A stretch of DNA of 64,000 bases from Clostridium estertheticum. Lineage in GTDB: Bacteria > Bacillota > Clostridia > Clostridiales > Clostridiaceae. The stretch spans positions 2,811,001 through 2,875,000 of the forward strand of contig NZ_JAAMNH020000001.1 of assembly GCF_011065935.2 (NCBI RefSeq), given 5' to 3'. Each line of letters opens with the position of its first letter. The stretch's first letter is position 1. The notes under the pieces are model-generated. The model searched no databases. It saw only the letters and a program-made list of their open reading frames with translations, and was not told where the DNA came from. This document shows positions 37,804 through 47,789 of this stretch, piece by piece. Made by a program: the position numbers and the translations under genes.

Positions 37804-38403
37804 ATGGGATTATTTGGACCAAGCAAAAAAGAAATTTGGCAGCAACTGGCTGATGAAATTCAGGCTGATTACGTAAATAAGGGCTTTTGGTCGGGAGACA
37901 GAGTAGAAGCCCACATAGATAATTGGGTTGTTGTATTAGATACCTATACTGTATCCACAGGAAAATCATCAATAACATATACAAGGATGAGAGCACCTTT
38001 TGTAAATCTTAATAATTTCTATTTCAAAATATATAGAACTGGAATTTTCAGCGGGATTGGTAAGATGCTGGGCATGGAAGACATAAACATCGGTTATGAA
38101 GAGTTTGATGAGGATTTCGTTATAAAAAGCAATAGTGAAGAAAAGGTAAAGCAGTTGTTTTCAAATAAAAGCATCAGGGATTTAATAGAAGAGCAGCCAA
38201 AAATTAATCTTGAAATAAAAGATGATGAGGGATTCTTCAATGCACATTTTCCTGAAGGAGTAGATGAGCTATACTTCCAGGCGACTGGTGTTATAAAGGA
38301 CATTGATATACTTAAAGAATTATGCGAGCTTTTTGCGGAAGTGCTGAAGGAATTGTGTAGCATGGGCTCCGCAAGTGTTGAAGAGCCAGGAGTAGTATTA
38401 TAA
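37804..38403 (+). CDS. Conserved protein, DUF3137-like beta fold
   Basis: 199 aa without signal or membrane span. An N-terminal MGLFGPSKKEIWQQLADEI segment precedes alternating strands (VEAHIDNWVVVLDTY, SSITYTRMRAPF) and ends in a helical tail (ELCELFAEVLKELC). It resembles DUF3137-type proteins but I cannot confirm it. Function unknown. ATG 37804 follows AGAGGGGG. The 300 bp before it hold the cassette leader and no other gene. Confidence 0.65.
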   Translation: MGLFGPSKKEIWQQLADEIQADYVNKGFWSGDRVEAHIDNWVVVLDTYTVSTGKSSITYTRMRAPFVNLNNFYFKIYRTGIFSGIGKMLGMEDINIGYEEFDEDFVIKSNSEEKVKQLFSNKSIRDLIEEQPKINLEIKDDEGFFNAHFPEGVDELYFQATGVIKDIDILKELCELFAEVLKELCSMGSASVEEPGVVL

Positions 38404-38470
38404 TTAACTTGAAAAATGGGAACTGAAGAGGCTTTAGAGCCATTATTCAAAGTGTAGTAGCTAAAACTAC

Positions 38471-38580
38471 ATATAACAAAATGCTCAAGTCCGCTTTGCA
38501 TGAGAAGACTGCAAAGCACACCTGTGAAGCCAAGTGCAGTCGCTCTAGGCTTCTCGGCGTCTTGAGCAGGAAACGTTATG
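38471..38580 (+). repeat. attC 12
   Basis: R'' TATAAC, L'' GCTCAAG, L' CTTGAGC (both changed together from the GTTCAAG type), R' GTTATG. Confidence 0.93.
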
Positions 38581-38719
38581 TGACATTTCAGGTCTATCTG
38601 AAAATTTCTTACGCAGTTGGTGATTTTTATGTATTCCAATAGAAACGATAAGTCACAATAGTAGATTAGAATATATAATATGATACATTCAACAATAAAT
38701 TGGATAGGAGTTGAAAATT

Positions 38720-39253
38720 ATGAGCACTATTGTAGTTTACAAATCAAAAACAGGTTTTGTAAGGAATTATGCAGAATGGATTGCAGAAGAACTATCAGCG
38801 GATATTTTGGAGGTTTCAAAAGTTAATATCAATATGTTAACGAAATATAATACCTTGGTTTATGGTGGTAGTCTGCATGCCGTTGGTATTAACGGTGTTA
38901 AATTCATTACGAAAAACTTTGATAAACTCAAAGATAAAAAGTTAGTTGTTTTCGCTTCAGGGGCTTCTCCATCAAGTGAAAAAGTAATAAAAGGAGTTGT
39001 AACCAATAACTTTACTTCAGACCAACAAAAATGTATTAAATTTTTCTATTTGCGAGGTGGTTTTAACTATAATAAACTGTCAATTTTTGATAAAGTGCTT
39101 ATGATATTATTGAATTGGAAAATAAAGATTAAAAAGAAACAGAAAAAAGATTTAACTCCTGATGAAATAGGTATGCTTGCCGCATTTGACAAGCCAGCAG
39201 ATTTTACAAGAAAAAAGAATATAAATGAAATGGTCATTTATGTTAATTCGTAA
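38720..39253 (+). CDS. Flavodoxin-like protein (HemG-type)
   Basis: 177 aa with the FMN phosphate loop YKSKTGFVRNYA at the N-terminus and VYGGSLHAVGING in the second FMN loop. Resembles flavodoxin-domain proteins related to protoporphyrinogen oxidase HemG. Redox partner unknown. ATG 38720 follows ATAGGAG by nine bases; the in-frame TTG at 38711 is too close. Confidence 0.8.
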   Translation: MSTIVVYKSKTGFVRNYAEWIAEELSADILEVSKVNINMLTKYNTLVYGGSLHAVGINGVKFITKNFDKLKDKKLVVFASGASPSSEKVIKGVVTNNFTSDQQKCIKFFYLRGGFNYNKLSIFDKVLMILLNWKIKIKKKQKKDLTPDEIGMLAAFDKPADFTRKKNINEMVIYVNS

Positions 39254-39334
39254 TACTCTTATATAATAAATTAAATCATGAATAGATTAGGGGTAATTGC
39301 ACGCTATATAGAGAGTACAAGACCTAAAACATCA

Positions 39335-39507
39335 CATAACAAAATGTTGCCGTTCGCCTTGGCTAGTGATTCCTTTGAGGGAAGAACAGTAAATTATTCA
39401 AGTGTGTCTTTTAAAACTAAGAAAATCATAAACCAACGCCAAGGCACATTCCTTCACCAAGCGCGTCGCGCTAAGGTTCAGGAACGTCCGCAACAAGAAA
39501 CGTTATA
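39335..39507 (+). repeat. attC 13
   Basis: R'' CATAAC, L'' GTTGCCG, L' CcGCAAC, R' GTTATAC. Inner second hairpin with AAGCGCGTCGCGCTA. Confidence 0.92.
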
Positions 39508-39554
39508 CGACAAAACAGCCAACCGCAAGTGTAGAAATAAAGGAGGGAAATAGA

Positions 39555-40727
39555 ATGAAAATTGGAAGAACAGTTAGACTATTAACAGATAATAAGAGAA
39601 AAGAATCATTAAATGATACAGATGAAAAAAGAAAAATTATAATAAGTATATTTTATCAAATTGACGAGAATTTGAATGAAACTAAACAAGCTTATTATAT
39701 GGATATATTCCATCCGTGCCAGGAAGAATTAATTAAAAGGTTTGCAGGGAAAAAGAATTTAGCAGGTCAAAAAGTAAGTGAAAGGTACCTTAAGAGTATA
39801 AACATAAATACATATAATAATGTCCCAATTAGTAAGAAAGAGATATTATATCCTGTTATTATTTACTCACCAGGATTGGGTATGGATAGGGATTCTTTAA
39901 TTTATAATATAGAAAAATTAGTAAGTGAAGGTTATGTTGTTTTTACATTAGGACATATATATGACGCTGATTTCACTATTTTGCCTGATGGAGAAATAGT
40001 TGAACAAGCTAAGCACATTGCTAATTCTACTTTGGAAGAAAAAGAACAATTAATTGATATAAGAAAGGAAGATGTTTTATTTCTACTAGATGAATTAAAA
40101 ATATTAAATAGTGAAGATGAATTAATGAAGGAAAAACTAGATTTAAATAAGATTGGAATAATGGGACATTCCCTTGGTGGAGCGGCAATATTTAAAGCAG
40201 CTTCAGAAGATACAAGAATTAAAGCTGTTATAATGCTTGATGGTAGCCTTCAGCATTTTAATTTAACAAAAGATATATTAGAAGAGAAAAGGTTATATAC
40301 TCCTTTTTTAAACTTTAGAAGAGGTACCATAGACTATGCGGAAGAAATGAAAAAGGCCATAGAATTCAATGCAGATAAAATGAATGGTGAGGAGTTTAAG
40401 AAAAGAATTGTTATGCGTCATCAAACTTTAATAGGGCAAATAAGAGCACAAAAGGAACTTTATGAATATTTAGCAGGATATAAATCCTTTATTAAACTAA
40501 AATACTCAGAACATCTTACCTTTACAGATTGGCCAGTTATCTACAATCAAGAAATGGAGAATGAGATATTGCCTATTAAAGAGGCACATGAAATTATTAG
40601 TGAAATTACTGTTAGATTTTATAATGAATTTTTATGTGGGGTAGAAGGAGATTATAGAAACTTTATTAATAGTAATAGGTGTCCACAGATTTGTATAATA
40701 AGTAAGAATGGGGAATCACTTAAGTAG
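39555..40727 (+). CDS. Alpha/beta hydrolase (PAF-acetylhydrolase/dienelactone-like)
   Basis: 390 aa. The nucleophile elbow is GHSLGG in the segment MGHSLGGAAIF, the oxyanion region is YSPGLGMDRDS, and VIMLDGSLQ follows; a late His is likely in SEHLTF. Similar to platelet-activating-factor acetylhydrolase-like esterases. No signal peptide. AAGGAGGG precedes the ATG. The largest single gene among the cassettes. Confidence 0.8.
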   Translation: MKIGRTVRLLTDNKRKESLNDTDEKRKIIISIFYQIDENLNETKQAYYMDIFHPCQEELIKRFAGKKNLAGQKVSERYLKSININTYNNVPISKKEILYPVIIYSPGLGMDRDSLIYNIEKLVSEGYVVFTLGHIYDADFTILPDGEIVEQAKHIANSTLEEKEQLIDIRKEDVLFLLDELKILNSEDELMKEKLDLNKIGIMGHSLGGAAIFKAASEDTRIKAVIMLDGSLQHFNLTKDILEEKRLYTPFLNFRRGTIDYAEEMKKAIEFNADKMNGEEFKKRIVMRHQTLIGQIRAQKELYEYLAGYKSFIKLKYSEHLTFTDWPVIYNQEMENEILPIKEAHEIISEITVRFYNEFLCGVEGDYRNFINSNRCPQICIISKNGESLK

Positions 40728-40739
40728 AAAAGGTTTCAT

Positions 40740-40866
40740 CGTATAACAAGGCACTCAAGTTCGCTTTGGCTAAATTAGGGTCAAGCCTTCGAAGAAGCCA
40801 AAGCACATTCCTTCACCAAGCCAAGTCTGGCTAGGCTCAGGAACGTCTTGAGTGCGAAACGTTATA
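40740..40866 (+). repeat. attC 14
   Basis: R'' TATAAC, L'' GCACTCAAG, L' CTTGAGTGC (nine perfect pairs), R' GTTATAC. Confidence 0.93.
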
Positions 40867-40966
40867 CGTAATTTTAGAGAAATAGAGTGATTGCTTAAAA
40901 GTTTTCGGATTAGGTTTTATTGAGATGCAAATGTATTATATAACGAATTAAAGGAGTTGTGATATT

Positions 40967-41446
40967 ATGAATTTTCCATCACATATTGTTTCTGTATGTG
41001 GGCTAATAGAAAATGATGAAGGAAAAATACTCATGGTTAAAAATCCAGTAAGAGGATGGGAAATTCCAGGTGGACAAGTTGAAGTAGGAGAAACTATTAT
41101 TGAGGCATTGAAACGAGAGGTAAAAGAAGAATCAGGAATAGACATAGAGATTGGTAATTTAACGGTAGTTCACTCTAATATAGGAATTGGGGTTCAATAT
41201 GACGGAGTAAGTCCAATTCCTACAATTGTAACTTTTGGATTTACTGCTAAATCACTTTCAGGTGAATTGGCTACAAGCGAAGAAAGTCTTGAAGTTTGCT
41301 GGTTTGAAAGAGGTGAAGTTTTAAACTTAATTGAAGAAGAGTTTATAACAGATAGAGTAAAGTGTATGCTCAACTATGATGGAAGAGTTACATATGGTGC
41401 GTTTTCTCGTAATCCTTATATTCTTCAGGGAGTACAGTATATCTAA
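40967..41446 (+). CDS. Nudix hydrolase
   Basis: 159 aa, with the Nudix box at about 36-58 (G-x5-E-x7-REVKEESGI). It cleaves nucleoside diphosphates linked to another moiety; exact substrate unknown. AAGGAG precedes the ATG. A second, different Nudix gene is at 51080. Confidence 0.9.
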   Translation: MNFPSHIVSVCGLIENDEGKILMVKNPVRGWEIPGGQVEVGETIIEALKREVKEESGIDIEIGNLTVVHSNIGIGVQYDGVSPIPTIVTFGFTAKSLSGELATSEESLEVCWFERGEVLNLIEEEFITDRVKCMLNYDGRVTYGAFSRNPYILQGVQYI

Positions 41447-41551
41447 TAATTAGGTCGCAATCTTCATATTTTGTACCACAATTATTAGGTATGAATCATA
41501 TTCAAGGATAACTGGATTAAGTCTTGCCCAAGATATAATAGCTAAAACTCC

Positions 41552-41591
41552 GTATAACAAAATGTTGCCGTAGGCAACAAGAAACGTTATA
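41552..41591 (+). repeat. attC 15, minimal 40-bp form
   Basis: R'' TATAAC, spacer AAAAT, L'' GTTGCC, a three-base GTA loop, L' GGCAAC, spacer AAGAAAC and R' GTTATAG. Both inner arms present in every neighbour are gone, leaving only the R and L boxes. Confidence 0.9.
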
Positions 41592-41722
41592 GGAAATGGC
41601 AATGCCGAGGCTGTTCTTTGGAGCCTTGAAATTTTTTTTAGGTAATATAAGAATTTGGTAATTATTACATAATAGTAATTTATTGTGTAATAAAGAAAGA
41701 TGAATAAAATGGAGGTTATAAA

Positions 41723-42334
41723 ATGACAAGTGAAACAAAAGAAATTTTAAAACAGTCATATAATAATTGTGCTCATGAAAGAGAAAAAAATGAAGTGCAA
41801 GAATGGAAGGTAAAACCAAGAGCGTCATTTCTGAAACTTTTATTAAATGAGGGTAAGTCTACTCTTTTAGATGTTGGTGCAGGAACTGGAAAAGACAGCA
41901 AATTTTTTATGAATAACAATATAGATGTAATAGCAGTTGATTTATCAGATGAAATGATTAAATTATGTCAAGAAAAAGGAATTGAATCATATGAATCAGA
42001 TTTTTATAATCTTTATCAGATTGGTAAAAAAGTTGACGCTGTATGGTCAATGAATTCTCTATTGCATGTTGAAAAAGCAGATCTTAATTTAGTATTGCAA
42101 GAAATTAGAAGTGTGCTAAATCCTTTAGGATTATTTTTTATGGGAGTATATGGTGGTGAGGATTCAGAAGGCATATGGCAGGATGATATTTACACTCCAC
42201 ATCGATTTTTCTCGTCTTATACTGATGAAAATATAAAGCAAGTTGTTTCAAATTACTTTGAGTTAATTAGTTTTGAAAGAATTGAAACAGGAGGGAAATA
42301 TCATTTTCAATCTATAATTATGAGAAAAAAATGA
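41723..42334 (+). CDS. SAM-dependent methyltransferase
   Basis: Class I methyltransferase of 203 aa: motif I LLDVGAGTG at 48-56, IAVDLSDEM at the second strand, WSMNSLLHV at motif IV. Small-molecule type, substrate unknown. TGGAGG precedes the ATG. Confidence 0.85.
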   Translation: MTSETKEILKQSYNNCAHEREKNEVQEWKVKPRASFLKLLLNEGKSTLLDVGAGTGKDSKFFMNNNIDVIAVDLSDEMIKLCQEKGIESYESDFYNLYQIGKKVDAVWSMNSLLHVEKADLNLVLQEIRSVLNPLGLFFMGVYGGEDSEGIWQDDIYTPHRFFSSYTDENIKQVVSNYFELISFERIETGGKYHFQSIIMRKK

Positions 42335-42877
42335 AAGTACAAATATAAATTGTGATTGTTTTGTTATTCACAGCATCTAGAGTATATTTATAACGCAGCA
42401 TCCTTATTTTGCATTATAAGTATTGGAATAAATTTCAAAGGAGACTAAATAGGTTTAATCTGAGATGTAATCATAAATAAGTATGTATTGCTGTATACAA
42501 ATAGGAACGAGGTAAATTATTATGATTGAATTAAACTATAATGATGTGAAAAATGAATAATGGAACATGACAGAGACTATTTTTACTGTCTTGATGTTAT
42601 GAAAGAGAAGGCTGAAAAACATTCTTAAGATATATGGAGAAGTTGATTCACATGGTCAATGTCCTCAGTTAAGAACTGGGATTTTTCATCAGCCTAATTA
42701 ATTAATTAATTAATTAATAGTTTAATTGAATAAGTCTTTAATGCACATCCTTTATATTTAGCATAACAAACATACATTATGGCCAAGCACAAGTAGCGGA
42801 TCATTTTTCTTATAATACGAAATTAATTTTAAGATAGCTGCAGTAGACTTTGCTTAAAGTGTAGTGGCTAAAACTAC
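42335..42877 (+). other. Decayed cassette content, no intact gene
   Basis: Short frames only. One remnant (MEHDRDYFYCLDVMKEK) starts at 42560, and another frame continues as KNILKIYGEVDSHGQCPQL. A (TAAT)6 tract lies at 42695-42718. The start of this cassette (TTATAGGAAATGG at 41587) does not match its end (ACTACGTATAA), so an attC between two cassettes has probably been lost here. Confidence 0.6.
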
Positions 42878-43050
42878 GTATAACAAACTGTTGCCGTTCG
42901 CCTTGGCTAGCGAGTCCTTTAAGAAGGGAGAATCTATACAGGAAAGTCTATATTTCAAACTAAGAAAATCATAAACCAACGCCAAGGCACATTCCTTCAC
43001 CAAGCCCGTCGGGCTAAGGTTCAGGAACGTCGGCAACACGAAACGTTAGT
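42878..43050 (+). repeat. attC 16
   Basis: R'' TATAAC, L'' GTTGCCG, L' CGGCAAC, R' GTTAG. Second hairpin AAGCCCGTCGGGCTA. Confidence 0.93.
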
Positions 43051-43196
43051 GGAAATGGCATATTAATTAAAGTTTTAGTTCCGCACTAATTTGTTAATCA
43101 ATACGGAGTTGTAAAAAGCGGTCAGTAAGGATAATTTATATGATATATAGATAAATAGTAATTTGGCAGATTATTTATATTAGTGGAGGTAATGGA

Positions 43197-43802
43197 ATGA
43201 ATGTTGAAATTAAAAAATTGACACCTGCTCACGTAGAAGAATATATAAACTTTTTCGAAACGACGCCACATGATGACAATATCCCTGAGCATACCTGTTA
43301 TTGTGAGTGTTGGTGTAGTGCCGACCACCGTTTCGGAACAGGTATTCCATCGCGTGAAGAAAGAAAAGCAATGGCTATTGAATATGTTAAGAGCGGAAAA
43401 ATACAAGGATATTTAGCATATTTTGACGGTTGTATCGTTGGTTGGTGTAACGCAAATACAAAGACAGAATGTTTGAACTGTATCGGCTGGTATCGTTTTA
43501 TGCCCCAAGTAAATGAATTGGAGATTGACGCAAATAATAAAGTAAAATCTATATATTGTTTTCTTGTTGCACCTGATATGAAAAGAAAAGCAATAGCAAA
43601 ACAATTATTGCAATATGCTTGTCAAGACGCGACGAATGATGGTTATGATTATGTTGAAGTATATCCAGAAAAAGAAACTACAGATGAACGTAAACATTTT
43701 ATGGGGTTTGTTGATATGTATAAAAACTTGGGCTTTACTATTCATGCAGAAACAAAGCAAAAATTTGTAATGAGGAAACAGCTAAAGGGCACCATAGTAT
43801 GA
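43197..43802 (+). CDS. GNAT-family N-acetyltransferase
   Basis: 201 aa. The acetyl-CoA loop is degenerate (DMKRKAIAKQLLQYA rather than RxxGxA/G), and a Cys-rich middle (CYCECWCS, ECLNCIGW) is unusual. The C-terminal strand-helix MYKNLGFTIHAE is typical. Substrate unknown. GGAGG precedes the ATG. Confidence 0.8.
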   Translation: MNVEIKKLTPAHVEEYINFFETTPHDDNIPEHTCYCECWCSADHRFGTGIPSREERKAMAIEYVKSGKIQGYLAYFDGCIVGWCNANTKTECLNCIGWYRFMPQVNELEIDANNKVKSIYCFLVAPDMKRKAIAKQLLQYACQDATNDGYDYVEVYPEKETTDERKHFMGFVDMYKNLGFTIHAETKQKFVMRKQLKGTIV

Positions 43803-43931
43803 GCATTATATGAAGCAGACAGATTCCAATTTATCGTTAAGTTAATTCACAATCTCTTATATGACGAACAAAGCCAAAAAGAGCTAAGGGGTATAATCAA
43901 CGAATAAGATGTAGTGCAAATATGCCACTAC

Positions 43932-44077
43932 CACTAACAACACCTTGCCGGTTCCGCTAGCGCTACACCCAAATGCCCCAGCTAACCTAGTCGGAGTCTA
44001 AGAAAACAACATAAGAGCTATGTAAGTTTTCTTAAACTCCTGTAACGCTGGGGCACTTCGGCAAGCCAGACGTTATA
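43932..44077 (+). repeat. attC 17, divergent inner arms
   Basis: R'' ACTAAC, L'' CTTGCCG, L' CGGCAAG, R' GTTATAT. The inner stem AAATGCCCCAGC / GCTGGGGCA differs from all other sites here, so it probably came from another lineage. Confidence 0.88.
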
Positions 44078-44251
44078 TAACATTTTAGATCTAATAAAGC
44101 TTCTGTTTACGCATCACAGTTTCTAAATTAAATAACATAATAAAGAGTAGCAATTGTAGGAAATAGAGTAGTAAAGTAAATAGAAAATTAAACTGATTTT
44201 ATATTTGTATATTAAGAGTTTTAATGCAAGTTCAAATAAGTGGGTGAGATT

Positions 44252-44701
44252 ATGGAATGCTATTTATGTGGAAAAGAAACAACAACATGTACTCCCTGGG
44301 GAGATTTTATATGTAATGGATGTTTAGAGACCATAATTAACGAAGATAAGCGAATTGCTAATCTTGATGATAAAACTAGGTGTATAGAGCTTAAAGAAGC
44401 TATAGATGAGTTAATTATGATAATAAAGACAGAAGAAAAAGGACAATTTCCTAGGTTTTTTAGTTTCTTAAATATTATGAAAAGAAATTTGGATATTTGT
44501 ATAAAAAGTAATTTTGAAGATTTGGATGAGTTAATTCAATTACTTAAAGAAGATTGGGCAAATTGTTGGCCAGCACATGGTGGATTAGGTGATTGGGGTA
44601 TATATAGAGAAAATTATGAAGAAAGATTAAGAGCAAATGAGAAACTAAGGAAATTAGAAAGCAACATTGAAAAATTAATGAAATTTAAAGAGAAGATGTG
44701 A
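44252..44701 (+). CDS. Small zinc-knuckle protein of unknown function
   Basis: 149 aa. Two CxxC pairs at the N-terminus (CYLCGKET and CNGCLET) suggest a bound zinc; the rest is helical and charged, with a WANCWPAHGGLGDWG segment near 105-120. No family recognised. The ribosome binding site (GGGTGAG) is modest; the ATG at 44252 is preferred over an in-frame GTG at 44240. Confidence 0.65.
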   Translation: MECYLCGKETTTCTPWGDFICNGCLETIINEDKRIANLDDKTRCIELKEAIDELIMIIKTEEKGQFPRFFSFLNIMKRNLDICIKSNFEDLDELIQLLKEDWANCWPAHGGLGDWGIYRENYEERLRANEKLRKLESNIEKLMKFKEKM

Positions 44702-44803
44702 ATAAGATTTAGTTAGTAGAATTTCTATAATACTGACTACAAGGAAAGAAACATTAAGAAGGAAACTATACCCGCATATAGCTAGCGTAAGATTTAAAAC
44801 ATC

Positions 44804-44917
44804 ATATAACAAAAAATTCCCGTCCAGCTTGGCTTGAAAAGACAGCCAAGCTATACCTGCGAAGCTAAGAAAAGAGCTTTCTAAGCTTCTCGGCATCGGA
44901 AATTAGAGACGTTAGGT
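44804..44917 (+). repeat. attC 18
   Basis: R'' TATAAC, L'' ATTCCCG, L' CGGaAAT, R' GTTAGGT, the only site here that fits the classical GTTRRRY exactly. Inner stems AGCTTGGCT / AGCCAAGCT. Confidence 0.88.
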
Positions 44918-45026
44918 GTAATTTTATTATACAGAGTAGTAGCCTCAAAGTTTTAGATTTATTATGCTGATATACAATTGTAGAAACTGTAAAGAAAATA
45001 CTATTGATACAATGGGGGGAAAGAAA

Positions 45027-45689
45027 ATGAATGAAAACAATAATATGATTGTTAAGTGGTATTCAGAAGATAAGAATTTAGTTGAATTGAACAATGCTAC
45101 CCGTAATTCTTTAAAGATGTGGGAGAAAGATGTGTCTTATAATTATTTTCCGCAAAATGCAAGAATACTTGATGACGGTTGTGGTATGGGGAGAGAAGCT
45201 TTTAACTTGTACGATATGGGCTCTAATATTACTGCTATAGATATATCAGAAAAAGCCATCATAGGAGCTAAGAAATTAGCATCTGAATCAAATCGTGACA
45301 TTACGTTCTTGCTTACCAATGGTATGGATTTACCATTTGAGGACAATTCTTTTGATGTGGTCATTATTTGGAATCAAACTCTTGGACTTATTTATAGTGA
45401 AAGTAACCAAGTAGCTTTTTTAAAAGAATGTAAGCGAGTTTTAAGGGACAATGGTATTATCAGTTTCTCTGGTCATGAACGTGAATATGAAGAAATGAAT
45501 TATCCTCACTGTTTGGTAGGTAAAAAGTTCTTTCCATATAAGAATGAGGATATATATTGGGAGATATTCACTATTGATGAACTGAAAGTGTTGGCACAAA
45601 AATCGGGGCTTAACGTACTCAACTGCGAAAGAGGTAAGATATATCGTGAGGAGGAAGGAACTATTATTCACTGTGTATGCATGAAATGA
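45027..45689 (+). CDS. SAM-dependent methyltransferase
   Basis: Class I methyltransferase of 220 aa: motif I ILDDGCGMG at 47-55, ITAIDISEKAI, then DLPFEDNSFDVVI (motifs II-III). UbiE/COQ5-like small-molecule type. ATG 45027 follows GGGGGGA; an ATG at 44964 is in frame but lacks a ribosome binding site. Confidence 0.87.
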   Translation: MNENNNMIVKWYSEDKNLVELNNATRNSLKMWEKDVSYNYFPQNARILDDGCGMGREAFNLYDMGSNITAIDISEKAIIGAKKLASESNRDITFLLTNGMDLPFEDNSFDVVIIWNQTLGLIYSESNQVAFLKECKRVLRDNGIISFSGHEREYEEMNYPHCLVGKKFFPYKNEDIYWEIFTIDELKVLAQKSGLNVLNCERGKIYREEEGTIIHCVCMK

Positions 45690-45780
45690 TATAAATGGGT
45701 AGTTTGCAACTTTATTTATATGAAATAAATTTTATAACAGATAGAGTAAACAATACTTAAAGTGAAGTGGTGAAAACTAC

Positions 45781-45896
45781 ACCTAACAAAATATCTCCGT
45801 TCGCTACGCACACCTCTTCACTGGGTGCAAGCACTGCCTACGAAGAAGGACTCTGGGGGTCCAGTTCAGAGGCGTCGGAGATACGAAACGTTATAC
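45781..45896 (+). repeat. attC 19
   Basis: R'' CCTAAC, L'' ATCTCCG, L' CGGAGAT, R' GTTATAC. The inner arms ACACCTCTTCACTGG / CCAGTTCAGAGGCG differ from the main type. Confidence 0.9.
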
Positions 45897-46012
45897 GGAA
45901 TTTAGAACAAAGAAGTAATTGCTCATAAGTTATTTGGAATGATCTTTTAAGACACAGTTGTAAAATATTGTGGTGCAAACATTATTTATATACGATGGGG
46001 GAGAAGAACAAT

Positions 46013-46558
46013 ATGAGAATAGAAACAAACCATATAATAATTCGAGATTTTGAGAGAAAAGACGCAGAAAACCTTTATCAGAATGTCAGAGAGAAAAACA
46101 TTTTTCGATTTATGCCTGATTGGGCAGAAAATAATGATTCGCCAAAAGCCTTTTGGGGGTATATTGATTGGCACCAAACTCAAAAAAATTCAACAGATGT
46201 TTATGAGAATAAAAGATATGCAATTGCATTACCTGATACAGATGAAATGATTGGAATGGTAGGTATGGGGCTTGAAGATACATTGAATGAAGTTGAAGTA
46301 GCCTATTTTATGTCGGAAAAATATCAGAGAAATGGGTACGCAAAAGAAGCTGTAAATGCTTTAGTAGATTGGTGTTTCAATGTATCAGATATAAAGTATC
46401 TTATATTGACGATTGATTGTGCAAACATTCCTTCTTGTCACCTTGCAGAGAAATGCGATTTTGAATTATTTGAAAAACGAACACCAATTAGACACAAACA
46501 ACCCAACATGGAGAGCGATAGCTATTTCTATTACAGAAGATACAGAAATTTAGCGTAA
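46013..46558 (+). CDS. GNAT acetyltransferase, RimJ/RimL type
   Basis: 181 aa. N-terminal TNHIIIRDFERKDAENL and the acetyl-CoA loop KYQRNGYAKEAVNALVDW mark the RimJ/RimL-like subfamily. It may acetylate ribosomal proteins or small molecules. ATG 46013 follows GGGGGAG; the in-frame start at 45968 has none. Confidence 0.87.
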   Translation: MRIETNHIIIRDFERKDAENLYQNVREKNIFRFMPDWAENNDSPKAFWGYIDWHQTQKNSTDVYENKRYAIALPDTDEMIGMVGMGLEDTLNEVEVAYFMSEKYQRNGYAKEAVNALVDWCFNVSDIKYLILTIDCANIPSCHLAEKCDFELFEKRTPIRHKQPNMESDSYFYYRRYRNLA

Positions 46559-46673
46559 CTAATAGTATATTTAATACACATCTTTCTTTTATTGCGCAAC
46601 AATTATATGGAGTAAGGATCATATTCTAGGATACCTGGAGTAGGTCTTGCTCAAAGTGTAGTGCCAAAACTCC

Positions 46674-46846
46674 GTATAACAAAATGTTGCCATCCGCCTT
46701 GGCTGGATAGTGTTTTGAATTGGACAAGTAGTGTGCTAAGGTAAACTTTTTGACCTAAGATAATCTTGTAACCTTCGCCAAGGCACATTCCTTCACCAAG
46801 CGCATCGCGCTAAGGTTCAGTAACGTCGGCAACAAGAGACGTTATA
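46674..46846 (+). repeat. attC 20
   Basis: R'' TATAAC, L'' GTTGCCa, L' CGGCAAC, R' GTTATAG. Second hairpin AAGCGCATCGCGCTA. Confidence 0.92.
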
Positions 46847-46973
46847 GGAAATGGCAATGTCAGGGCTGTTCTCTGGAGCTTCCATAGTTTAGGTAGAATC
46901 AAAATTTAGTAGTTATTACATGGTGGTAATTAGTTTTGAAGAAAATATTATTTATATAATAGGTGGTGAGTCT

Positions 46974-47789
46974 ATGGATTGTTATGAAGTTGAAATAATT
47001 AAAGATGGAAGATACGTATATATAATAATTCCTTTCAACACAAAGGAAGTTTTTAATAGACCTAAAGGAACTATTTACATTAGTGGAACTATTAATGATA
47101 TTCCTTATAGAAGTAAACTCATTTCAAGAGGAAATGGAGTTCAAATTATAATTATTGATAGGAAGCTGCAAAAAGTATTGGGGTTCTGTGGTACAAGTAT
47201 GAATGTTCAAATGACAATCACAGAAGATAATATCGTAACTTACGTTTCAGAATCACAAAATTTAATAAAAAACTGTAGCCTCAATATTCTTTCATGTATT
47301 TCAACTCGTAGAAGTATCAGAGGTTATACCAATCAACCAATAGCAGAAGAACAAATGAATACAATTTTAGATGCGGGATTTTGTGCCCCTTCTGCACAGA
47401 ACAAACGCCCTTGGCATTTTATTATAATTAGAAATAAAGGACAACTTTTCAGTTTAAGTGAAACAAATATTAAGGGGGAAATGATACAGCATTCTAACTG
47501 TTGCATTGTAGTTTGTGGAGATAGAATTTTACAAGGCATAAATGAATTACTGATTGAGGATTGTTCTGCGGCTACGCAAAATATTCTACTTGCTGCTCAT
47601 GGTCTGGGAATAGGAGCAGTATGGTGTGGTATCGTTCAAAATTCTGACTGGAAAAAACATATAATCACACAGTTAAAATTGCCTGAATCAATAATTCCTA
47701 TTGCCGTCATCTCATTGGGTTATCCTGATGAAATCAAAACAGCAAAAAACAGATTTGAGTTATCTAAGGTACATAATGAAGTTTGGTAA
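46974..47789 (+). CDS. DUF1905 domain fused to nitroreductase
   Basis: 271 aa. Residues 1-95 form a DUF1905-type beta barrel (FNRPKGTIYISGTINDIPYRSKL). Residues about 105-271 are a nitroreductase: ISTRRSIRGYTNQPI, APSAQNKRPWHF for FMN binding, and GIGAVWCGI near the end. Nitroreductases reduce flavins, nitro compounds or act as dehalogenase-like enzymes; the extra barrel may set substrate or partner. ATG 46974 follows AGGTGGTGAG. Confidence 0.83.
   Translation: MDCYEVEIIKDGRYVYIIIPFNTKEVFNRPKGTIYISGTINDIPYRSKLISRGNGVQIIIIDRKLQKVLGFCGTSMNVQMTITEDNIVTYVSESQNLIKNCSLNILSCISTRRSIRGYTNQPIAEEQMNTILDAGFCAPSAQNKRPWHFIIIRNKGQLFSLSETNIKGEMIQHSNCCIVVCGDRILQGINELLIEDCSAATQNILLAAHGLGIGAVWCGIVQNSDWKKHIITQLKLPESIIPIAVISLGYPDEIKTAKNRFELSKVHNEVW

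Noticed and set aside
39278..39553. 91-codon frame
   Set aside because: It is a read-through of attC 13; composition and content follow the repeat, not a protein.
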